Assembly: GCA_018396565.1 (NCBI GenBank)
Contig: JAGTQO010000057.1
Span: forward strand, 1 to 9,668
Source: Candidatus Bathyarchaeota archaeon
Lineage (GTDB): Archaea > Thermoproteota > Bathyarchaeia > 40CM-2-53-6 > RBG-13-38-9
Direction: 5' to 3'
DNA length: 9,668 nt
The notes under the pieces are model-generated. The model did no database searches and was not told the DNA's origin. It saw only the letters and a program-made list of their open reading frames with translations. The translations under genes were made by a program, and so were the position numbers. Every line of letters begins with the position of its first letter. Position 1 is the first letter of the stretch. This document shows positions 1 through 5,085 of the stretch, in pieces.

Positions 1-166
1 GAGCATTCTCAAGGATCTGCTCCAATATCTCCCTAGCCAACGGAGACTCCTCAACACCTGCAAACTCCTCAATCCTCTCGATCACATCCCTATCCAGGTA
101 GATATTCGCCTCTACACAAAGTCTGGCTACTACTGGAATAATCTCTGAGACCTCAACCACTCTCAT
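1..166 (-). CDS. Class I fumarate hydratase / tartrate dehydratase, alpha subunit, N-terminal end (partial)
   Basis: Reading the minus strand from the ATG at 166-164 gives an open frame of 55 codons that runs off the window edge. It begins MRVVEVSEIIPVVARLCVEA and continues with a stretch ending SPLAREILEQILENA. This matches the N-terminal helices of the iron-sulfur class I fumarase alpha subunit as I know the family (ARLCIEANYYL...ESPLAREILEQLLENA). The enzyme interconverts fumarate and malate; the closely related TtdA tartrate dehydratase alpha subunit cannot be excluded, because the Fe-S cysteines and active site lie outside the window. A strong Shine-Dalgarno GGAGGAG (minus strand, 177-171) sits 4 bases before the ATG and fixes the start. 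The gene is divergent from the tRNA pair. Confidence 0.75.
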   Translation of the reverse strand, partial: MRVVEVSEIIPVVARLCVEANIYLDRDVIERIEEFAGVEESPLAREILEQILENA

Positions 167-356
167 AACTCTCCTCCACCCAGATAAATGTCAACTATTG
201 AATACAAGCCTTTAACTCCCATATACGATAAATGGTTAATGTTGAGATCAACCTACATGAAATGGTTCAGCCGCTGCCTCCGAATATTCATCGTTCAAAC
301 TATCATATTGATGAGAAAATTTAAGTCTCTGTTCCCTATCTCTTTAAAAGTCAGGT
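167..356. promoter_or_regulatory. Divergent intergenic region between fumarase gene and tRNA pair
   Basis: This is 190 bases of AT-rich DNA with no convincing gene. An AT-rich element at 314-324 (GAAAATTTAAG) lies about 35 bases before the tRNA-Phe 5' end, and TCTTTAAAAG lies at 341-350; either could be the TATA box of the tRNA transcript, the first fitting better with a leader of about 10 bases. On the minus strand, the AT-rich stretch around 220-240 (CATTTATCGTATATG) could serve the fumarase gene. Exact promoters are not determined; a 62-codon plus-strand ORF here runs into the tRNA and is not credible. Confidence 0.35.
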
Positions 357-375
357 GCCGAGGTAGCTCAGCCTG

Positions 376-396
376 ATCCACCCATATGGAGACTAT
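376..396 (+). other. tRNA-Phe intron 1 (D loop, about 21 nt)
   Basis: Removal gives the D loop AGCCTGGGA, typical for archaeal tRNA-Phe. The intron hairpin is TCCA (377-380)/TGGA (387-390). The central helix AGCC (370-373)/GACT (391-394) has one C-A mismatch, with bulges TG^A (374-376) and AT^G (395-397), so this is a relaxed bulge-helix-bulge. The ends are uncertain by one or two bases; ending at 397 would give an 8-nt loop. Confidence 0.75.
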
Positions 397-408
397 GGAG
401 AGCACCCG

Positions 409-423
409 ACCCGCAAGGGTGAA
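409..423 (+). other. tRNA-Phe intron 2 (anticodon stem 30/31, 15 nt)
   Basis: Removal restores a perfect five-pair anticodon stem CCCGG/CCGGG. A central helix CACC (403-406)/GGTG (418-421) is flanked by bulges CG^A (407-409) and AA^G (422-424), each cut after the second base as expected for the archaeal splicing endonuclease. The outer helix is short (AG/CT), so it must compete with the D stem. Confidence 0.85.
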
Positions 424-452
424 GCTGAAGACCGGGCTGTCGCTGGTTCAAA

Positions 453-474
453 ACAGACCATATGTCTGTGGAAA
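453..474 (+). other. tRNA-Phe intron 3 (T loop 59/60, 22 nt)
   Basis: Removal restores the T loop TTCAAAT. The central helix TTCA (447-450)/TGGA (469-472, one T-G pair) is flanked by bulges AA^A (451-453) and AA^T (473-475); the internal hairpin is CAGAC (454-458)/GTCTG (464-468). This is a full bulge-helix-bulge. Confidence 0.88.
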
Positions 475-549
475 TCCGGCCCTCGGCACCAACATATCTC
501 TGCAACATAGCGGCCGTAGTCCAGCTTGGTCTAAGACATCGGCCTGCCA

Positions 550-562
550 AATCCCCGCAGAC
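550..562 (+). other. tRNA-Gly intron 1 (anticodon loop 37/38, 13 nt)
   Basis: This sits at the canonical archaeal position. The central helix CTGC (544-547)/GCAG (557-560) is flanked by bulges CA^A (548-550) and AC^C (561-563). At 13 nt it is close to the lower size limit for such introns. Confidence 0.93.
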
Positions 563-577
563 CGCCGGTGACCCGGG

Positions 578-599
578 AGATCTATATAAGATCCGGGAA
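578..599 (+). other. tRNA-Gly intron 2 (T arm 53/54, 22 nt)
   Basis: The central helix CCCG (572-575)/CGGG (594-597) is flanked by bulges GG^A (576-578) and AA^T (598-600); the internal hairpin is GATCT (579-583)/AGATC (589-593) with loop ATATA. Removal joins CCGGG directly to TTCAAAT. Confidence 0.93.
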
Positions 600-731
600 T
601 TCAAATCCCGGCGGCCGCACCAATATGGTCGTAAACAATCTAGTTACCATTCTCGCCTCGTCATAGAAATGTCCAGGTCATGCTGGTGTATCTTCTTTGA
701 GGTTCTGAGAACGACGGCGATGTTTCTTCAA

Positions 732-746
732 AGCTCGAGCCGAGCT
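732..746. repeat. Short inverted repeat downstream of the polymerase gene
   Basis: AGCTCG (732-737) and CGAGCT (741-746) form a six-pair stem with a three-base loop, 16 bases after the polymerase stop codon on the minus strand and between convergent polymerase and tRNA transcripts. It could help end transcription, but the following sequence (TTTGAAGAAAC) is not a long U tract, so terminator function is only a guess. The rest of 623-761 holds nothing I recognise. Confidence 0.3.
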
Positions 747-761
747 GTACTACAAACTCTT

Positions 762-3035
762 TCATCTTACGCTTAATTTTGAATTGATGCAGAACATAGG
801 CTTTAATGTGGAGTGGAATGGTTTAAGCATGGTCTCTACGGCTGAGAGGAGGAGACTTACATATGCTTCAGCATCGTATGTTTTGCCCTTGCATAGGGCC
901 GATGCCAATACGCGTCTGCTTGGAATCTTGCTTCTACTATTGATGATGATGTAGTTTACATCCTCACCTATCCTGACATCGCCTCCTATCATAGATAGCT
1001 GCTCGGCGGCGATGGCTTGACAGACTCTATTCCTATATCCGCTAGGCTTCTGTGAGAGTCGCTTTTGGATCGTCAACATTTCAACCGGCACCCCACCAAT
1101 CCTCAACATGTGGATGTATCTGTCAATGATCTTGGGGATTGTTCTCAGCTTCTCGTAGAATTCCTCGACGTTCTTTGCTTCAGCCAGAACATCAAGTATC
1201 TCCCATACGCATCTCTTCACGATCGGTGGCATGTCGCCCCTTCTAGTTGCTATGCCCCTATCCTTTATTCTTCCATCCTTTAAGACGCCGTAATATCTGT
1301 TTAATACTGGGACCCTATTATGAATCTTTGAGGGTAGGAAGACTATCCAACGGTAGACTCCTTCGAAGGTAACTGGGAAGCCCGTTGCCTCCTCAACCTC
1401 AAATTTGAGCCTTTTATAATCCTCCTCCTGAGCATCCTCCTTCCAAAGCCACAACGAGTCTACGATGCCGTGTATTATCTTGAATCCTCTCGACTCAGCC
1501 AGATGGGCTGCGTCCGTCAATATCTTCCTGGCGAAGGCGCATGTCGCTATGTGGGCATCGATCCTTCCGAAACGGGCGTTCTTGAATCCCAAATATCCAA
1601 ATGCACATACTAGGATCCACTTTAAAGCAGCCTGCCTCATCTCATAGATCTTGCGGGTATCCTGGTCGAATTTTTTCTGCCTCAACTCTTTATACATCCT
1701 CCTCTTCTCCAGTATGATCCTGAGGCTTCTTGGAACGATCCCTAAACGTCTCTCACATATATTATAGTCCAGTTCTGGAACCCTGTCTTTAGAGTTTGGG
1801 CAACATTCGCATCTCACGGTCTCCCCGCTGATGTTCTTTTTGAACATTATCGTTGGGTATAGGGATGTGAAGTCAAGCTCACCAACCGCCTCATGCACGC
1901 CTACTATAGGCTCATAATAGAATCCTCCACGATCGGCTGTTAAGAGTTCCCTGGCGGTCTTTAGCCTCTCAACATATGTCTTCCTCCATGGGATCAATAT
2001 TCCTAGACTTGTTGCCTCATAGAGTTGGGCTGAGGTCATGCTCGTCCCTATTGTCGTATCGATAACTCTTTGGACTGGGATTCTGCACAGGCGGGCCACC
2101 TCTATTATACCATGTAGACCGCACTCCCTGTATAGTGTGGATCCGCCTATCTCGATATGGATCCTTCCAAGGATCCTCGTAGGGGCTGGCCGATGGTATG
2201 TCCTCCCATAACTCATGTAGGTCTGTCCCTCTCCATATCTGGCTTTGAGAGGGGTCGATTCCCTGTCTATAGTGAACTGTTCCAATACATTATTGGCGAT
2301 TGCTCTATGTGAAAGATATGGGAAGATGAACTTATCGCCGCCTACGGCGTAGATTATGTCTGGATCAATTTCCTGTACAGTCTTTGACAAGGTGATGAGT
2401 TTATCTTCTTCATCGCCAAGATCAATACAATACTCTTCGCCATCTGTTCTCACCACGATCGACTCTATTGGGTCGGATAGGCTCTGTAATCTCCCTCCCA
2501 TACTGGTCCTCACTGAGAGCTCCGCCTTCCTGAGCGGTGGGACCTCATAGTCTGTCGATTCTAGGCTGTCCTTGAGCTTCCAACATACAGTGTCGCCCTT
2601 CGAGTTGGCCTGTAAATATCCGAAGGGGTATATTCCCTTCTCGTACATGTATAGTTGGCTCGGCTCCACATCTACATTGTATAGTTCGTAGCGCCTGTAA
2701 CCTCCATGGGCAATAATCATCCTCGCGATCTTTTCAGCATTCCAGTTGCCCTCGACTGGAACCTTCAGAACTATGGACGGCTCATCATCTTCAGGTCTAA
2801 CAAACCTCTCATCGAAGTCTGTACCTTCAACATGCAACTCTTCAGCAAGGTTTACTAGATCCCTTTGATCTCCAGCCACAAAGATGTGTTGCCGCCAAGC
2901 ATCAGTTATCCTCACGGTTTTGCCGTCTGGCTCCTTCAGCCAGACAACCATGAAATCCCCTTTCCGGTACAGGTCGATTATCCAACCGTCAGCCGTATCT
3001 ATCATTCCCATCGGTGAGGCGGATAAGCCTGTCAA
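762..3035 (-). CDS. PolB2-like family B DNA polymerase with degenerate catalytic motifs
   Basis: This 757-residue protein has the family B fold order: N-terminal and exonuclease-like domains (about 1-350), palm/fingers (about 380-560) and thumb (about 570-740, including RGIATRRGDMPP at 593-604). Motif A, GELDFTSLYPT, keeps its Asp (388). Motif B has Lys472 but V476 and F479 in place of the usual Asn and Tyr. Motif C reads HGIVDS (522-527) instead of YGDTDS: the first metal-binding Asp is Ile524, the second (526) remains. The exonuclease II Asp of GDNFD is also gone (GDKFI, 233-237). Archaeal PolB2 (Dpo2) proteins are known for such losses. The start is TTG at 3035, supported by GGAGGA six bases upstream; it overlaps the previous gene by 47 bases, suggesting coupling. 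Function is probably accessory (damage tolerance or structural), not replication; reduced or absent activity is inferred. Confidence 0.9.
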   Translation of the reverse strand: MTGLSASPMGMIDTADGWIIDLYRKGDFMVVWLKEPDGKTVRITDAWRQHIFVAGDQRDLVNLAEELHVEGTDFDERFVRPEDDEPSIVLKVPVEGNWNAEKIARMIIAHGGYRRYELYNVDVEPSQLYMYEKGIYPFGYLQANSKGDTVCWKLKDSLESTDYEVPPLRKAELSVRTSMGGRLQSLSDPIESIVVRTDGEEYCIDLGDEEDKLITLSKTVQEIDPDIIYAVGGDKFIFPYLSHRAIANNVLEQFTIDRESTPLKARYGEGQTYMSYGRTYHRPAPTRILGRIHIEIGGSTLYRECGLHGIIEVARLCRIPVQRVIDTTIGTSMTSAQLYEATSLGILIPWRKTYVERLKTARELLTADRGGFYYEPIVGVHEAVGELDFTSLYPTIMFKKNISGETVRCECCPNSKDRVPELDYNICERRLGIVPRSLRIILEKRRMYKELRQKKFDQDTRKIYEMRQAALKWILVCAFGYLGFKNARFGRIDAHIATCAFARKILTDAAHLAESRGFKIIHGIVDSLWLWKEDAQEEDYKRLKFEVEEATGFPVTFEGVYRWIVFLPSKIHNRVPVLNRYYGVLKDGRIKDRGIATRRGDMPPIVKRCVWEILDVLAEAKNVEEFYEKLRTIPKIIDRYIHMLRIGGVPVEMLTIQKRLSQKPSGYRNRVCQAIAAEQLSMIGGDVRIGEDVNYIIINSRSKIPSRRVLASALCKGKTYDAEAYVSLLLSAVETMLKPFHSTLKPMFCINSKLSVR

Positions 3036-3270
3036 CTTTATCCTCCAACTCCCTCAGCTTCTTATGATGGGCAAAGATTATCGCCAAGAAAATGCCTTCA
3101 ACCTTGATTGGGAATACTGAAGCACCAGCGGCTGAGGCGTATCTTCTACAATCATTCATCAGGTCCTCGAATATCTCCCGTTCATCGGCTCGAAGGGTCT
3201 CCTGAAACCTTCTCCAACGTTTAAATGTCTCCTCGATTACCGTCCTCCACGATGGTATCGTCCTACCCAT
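2989..3270 (-). CDS. Small conserved archaeal protein linked to the PolB2/RadA-like unit
   Basis: This 93-residue, charged, mostly helical protein starts MGRTIPSWRTVIEETFKRWR and ends in a likely coiled coil (KKLRELEDKVDRLIRL, 70-85). The N-terminal MGRTxPSWR, the central alcohol-free helix with DLMNDCRRYASAAG, and the Lys/Glu-rich C-terminal helix resemble a small uncharacterised archaeal family I recall with the pattern MGRTxPxxR...ALR..DREaFd.LM..aR.hA.A; no function is assigned. The ATG at 3270 follows GGAGG nine bases upstream. It overlaps the RadA-like gene by 34 bases and the polymerase gene by 47 bases, so its translation is tied to both. A bridging or regulatory role between the two larger proteins is an inference from order only. 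Confidence 0.8.
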   Translation of the reverse strand: MGRTIPSWRTVIEETFKRWRRFQETLRADEREIFEDLMNDCRRYASAAGASVFPIKVEGIFLAIIFAHHKKLRELEDKVDRLIRLTDGNDRYG

Positions 3271-4010
3271 CCTAAATCGCCTCCATAAAATTTAGGGCCA
3301 CTCAACTCTCTCATCGCAAGGTTAGGATGCTTCTCGAGAACAACCCTCACCAAGTATTCCCGATCATTCTCTACCCTCGCAACAATATCCACCATACTCT
3401 TAACTGCCAGCAGGTGTCGTTGAGGAGTTCTTCTGATGCTGGTGAGTAATGTTGCAACCCTCTCGAAATTAACTGTTGAAGTCAAATAATTCAGTGATAC
3501 TTTAAGTAGGTCTAGGCCTTCATGCAGGTCTATATCTGGTTCACAGTATGGGGTGACCATGTCTGATATTACTACAAGCTTGACGCCGTGTCTATGAATC
3601 TCTTTTTGAAGATTCTTCGCGATGAATGTGGTTAACTGGTGGCAAGTGAAGGTGCGCAGCACAAGTATCCTATCCAAAACATCATCCAGAAGTTCTGGAT
3701 GATGCTCAGCTGTATATTCTGTTATGAAATAGGGATCGAACATGTTTCCTGCATCTATGAACATCGCTTTAGAATCTAATCCTCCAAAAGAATGCTTAAG
3801 CTGCACCCGGACACATAGTATTTCGGAGAGCGTCAGGCATCGAGATGAACCGTGTAGAAATACAGTTTGTCCTGAATTTAATCCGCCGATGAGCCTGTCA
3901 AGATGGTCGAAGCCGAATCTTAGTGGAGGCCCAGCCTCAAATTCGCTTGCTTTTTGGAAGCTAACCTGAGACTTTGATCCAACATCCAACGCGAAATCCC
4001 AGCTAAACAT
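3237..4010 (-). CDS. RadA/RecA-superfamily paralog lacking the Walker A lysine
   Basis: This 257-residue protein is the size of a RecA core domain. FGFDHLDRLIGGLNSGQTVF (32-51) matches the RadA/KaiC segment just before the P-loop, and KLVVISD (144-150) is a good Walker B. The P-loop, however, reads HGSSRCLTL (53-61): aligned to GPPGSGKT, the GKT triplet is LTL, with Thr60 in place of the essential Lys. MFIDAGNMFDPYFI (83-96) matches the RadA strand-turn YIDTEGTFRPERI. It lacks an N-terminal helix-hairpin-helix domain. The ATG at 4010 follows an in-frame TGA at 4023-4025 by four non-start codons, so the start is secure; no clear Shine-Dalgarno is present, so it may be leaderless. It is first gene of the polymerase unit. 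ATP hydrolysis is probably lost; a DNA- or partner-binding role is inferred. Confidence 0.8.
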   Translation of the reverse strand: MFSWDFALDVGSKSQVSFQKASEFEAGPPLRFGFDHLDRLIGGLNSGQTVFLHGSSRCLTLSEILCVRVQLKHSFGGLDSKAMFIDAGNMFDPYFITEYTAEHHPELLDDVLDRILVLRTFTCHQLTTFIAKNLQKEIHRHGVKLVVISDMVTPYCEPDIDLHEGLDLLKVSLNYLTSTVNFERVATLLTSIRRTPQRHLLAVKSMVDIVARVENDREYLVRVVLEKHPNLAMRELSGPKFYGGDLGWVGRYHRGGR

Positions 4011-4177
4011 GTTCGGATGATCTCATGCATAAGCTAGAGAGAATGGTGAAAGTGAATATCTCAATCGCTGGAGGAACGATAAGTCAAATATCCTCCAGGC
4101 TTAACACACGCTCCTAAATGTAGTCTCCAATTGTATTTTACCTGCGACTATTTTAATAGCGAATGTTCAGATACAGT
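4011..4177 (-). promoter_or_regulatory. Upstream region of the RadA-like/PolB2 unit, with an 8-bp hairpin
   Basis: This gap holds the probable promoter of the polymerase unit. A perfect inverted repeat CTGGAGGA (4068-4075)/TCCTCCAG (4091-4098), loop 15 bases, lies 58-88 bases before the start codon; it could end the upstream transcript or act as an operator. On the minus strand ACTTTC (4053-4048) matches the ANTTTC hexamer reported for UV-inducible Sulfolobus promoters, but so short a match may be chance. TTTTAATAGC-like AT-rich sequence lies at 4150-4160. No gene is seen. Confidence 0.35.
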
Positions 4178-4981
4178 TCAGAAACAGAATATGCAGTTTA
4201 AGCCTAACTCTCCAGCCGTCTTGAATATTCTCGCCTTCAAAGATTTATAGTAGTCTGTACTCTCGCTTAGGATACGTCTCCACTCCTCAATCAGGTCTGG
4301 TTCATTATCTTTGAGGCGGTTTTCAAGCTTCACCCATAGACCAGGCTTCAAGTTCAATCTATCAAAATAGATATAGTCTGCGCCTGCTCTTGAGATTTCT
4401 CTTAGGAACTCATCGATATCTTGATCTGAGATATGTGGCAGTATTGGGCCTAAGAAGACGTATGTTTTAACCCCGCTCTCCCTGAACTTGCTTAATGCCA
4501 TCAACCTATCTTCTACAGGGGATGAGGAGGGCTCGAAGAATCTTCTATGCTCGTCGTTGAGTGTCGTTATTGTGAATCCCACCTCCCCATCAGAGAATCT
4601 CTTGATTAAATCCAGATCTCTCAAAACTAGTACCGACTTCGTCTGTATCGATATGGGGTATCTGTGTCTCAGCAGAATCTCGAGTAGCCTCCTTGTCAGG
4701 TTATACTTCTCCTCCAATGGTTGGTAAGGATCTGTGAGGGAGCTTAGAAAGACTGTTCCCTTAGGTTTAATTTCGACCTCCCTCTCCAAGACTCTAGGTG
4801 CATTGATTTTCACATCCACAAACTCTCCCCAAGCCTCGGTATGTTCTGTGAATCTTCTAGTGTATGAGTCTGCATAGCAGTATATGCATGCATGCTGGCA
4901 TCCAATGTAGGGGTTTATGCAGTAGTCTGCTAGTCGACTTCTACTAAGCAGTGACCTACACTGTACTTCTCTAATTAGCAA
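4178..4981 (-). CDS. SPL-type radical SAM protein (COG1533-like)
   Basis: This 267-residue protein has the radical SAM cluster motif CQHACIYC (Cys28, Cys32, Cys35) inside INPYIGCQHACIYCYAD, the signature of the spore-photoproduct-lyase-related family often annotated DNA repair photolyase. Other matching blocks are VFLSSLTDPYQPLE (77-90), SIQTKS and VGFTITTL, typical of this family's TIM barrel. It should cleave S-adenosylmethionine at a 4Fe-4S cluster; the substrate is not known, and archaeal members are not shown to repair spore photoproduct. A C-terminal CIFC (263-266) could bind metal or a second cluster. The start is TTG at 4981, with an in-frame TAG two codons upstream and only weak upstream GGGCG. 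It precedes the polymerase unit on the same strand, 167 bases away, so cotranscription is possible but unproven. Confidence 0.87.
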   Translation of the reverse strand: MLIREVQCRSLLSRSRLADYCINPYIGCQHACIYCYADSYTRRFTEHTEAWGEFVDVKINAPRVLEREVEIKPKGTVFLSSLTDPYQPLEEKYNLTRRLLEILLRHRYPISIQTKSVLVLRDLDLIKRFSDGEVGFTITTLNDEHRRFFEPSSSPVEDRLMALSKFRESGVKTYVFLGPILPHISDQDIDEFLREISRAGADYIYFDRLNLKPGLWVKLENRLKDNEPDLIEEWRRILSESTDYYKSLKARIFKTAGELGLNCIFCF

Positions 4982-5085
4982 GTTCTAACGCCCATAAACT
5001 CTTTACTCATCTCACCCCGTGGGGTCCGCTGAATCGATTCTCTCCATGTTTATGATATGAATCTTCAGAGTATTCCCCCCATATC

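Larger units (their letters stand above)
357..491 (+). tRNA. tRNA-Phe (anticodon GAA) with three introns
   Basis: The acceptor stem is GCCGAGG (357-363) paired to CCTCGGC (481-487), discriminator A488 and an encoded CCA (489-491). T8-A9 follow, then D-stem GCTC (366-369)/GAGC (400-403). After removing three introns the anticodon arm is CCCGG-CTGAAGA-CCGGG (anticodon GAA at 427-429), the variable loop CTGTC (437-441), and the T arm GCTGG-TTCAAAT-CCGGC. The mature RNA is 74 nt plus CCA and has the features of archaeal tRNA-Phe. The introns lie in the D loop (376-396), anticodon stem (409-423, position 30/31) and T loop (453-474, position 59/60). None is at the canonical 37/38 site. Without intron removal neither the D, anticodon nor T arm is complete, so ordinary tRNA scanners may miss or mis-call it. 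Confidence 0.93.
510..622 (+). tRNA. tRNA-Gly (anticodon GCC) with two introns
   Basis: The acceptor stem GCGGCCG (510-516) pairs with CGGCCGC (612-618); discriminator A619 and CCA (620-622) are encoded. The D arm is GTC (519-521)/GAC (535-537). The anticodon stem TCGGC (539-543)/GCCGG (564-568) closes a loop that after splicing reads CTGCCAC, anticodon GCC at 546-548. The variable loop is TGAC, and the T stem CCGGG (573-577)/CCCGG (607-611) holds the loop TTCAAAT (600-606). The mature RNA is 75 nt plus CCA. It starts 18 bases after the tRNA-Phe CCA and is probably cotranscribed with it. Introns lie at the canonical 37/38 site (550-562) and at 53/54 between T stem and T loop (578-599). Confidence 0.95.

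Noticed and set aside
685..735. Possible C/D box small RNA downstream of the polymerase (CTTTGA...TCAAAG with a CTGA)
   Set aside because: No C box (TGATGA) in the right position on either strand, so the pattern is not supported.
188..776. Short ORFs on both strands across the tRNA pair (62, 61, 78 and 104 codons)
   Set aside because: They overlap the two tRNA genes, whose stems and introns explain the sequence, and have no protein features.
5014..5025. ACCCCGTGGGGT inverted repeat between the two radical SAM genes
   Set aside because: Only four or five pairs around a two- to four-base loop and no U tract; too weak to call a terminator.
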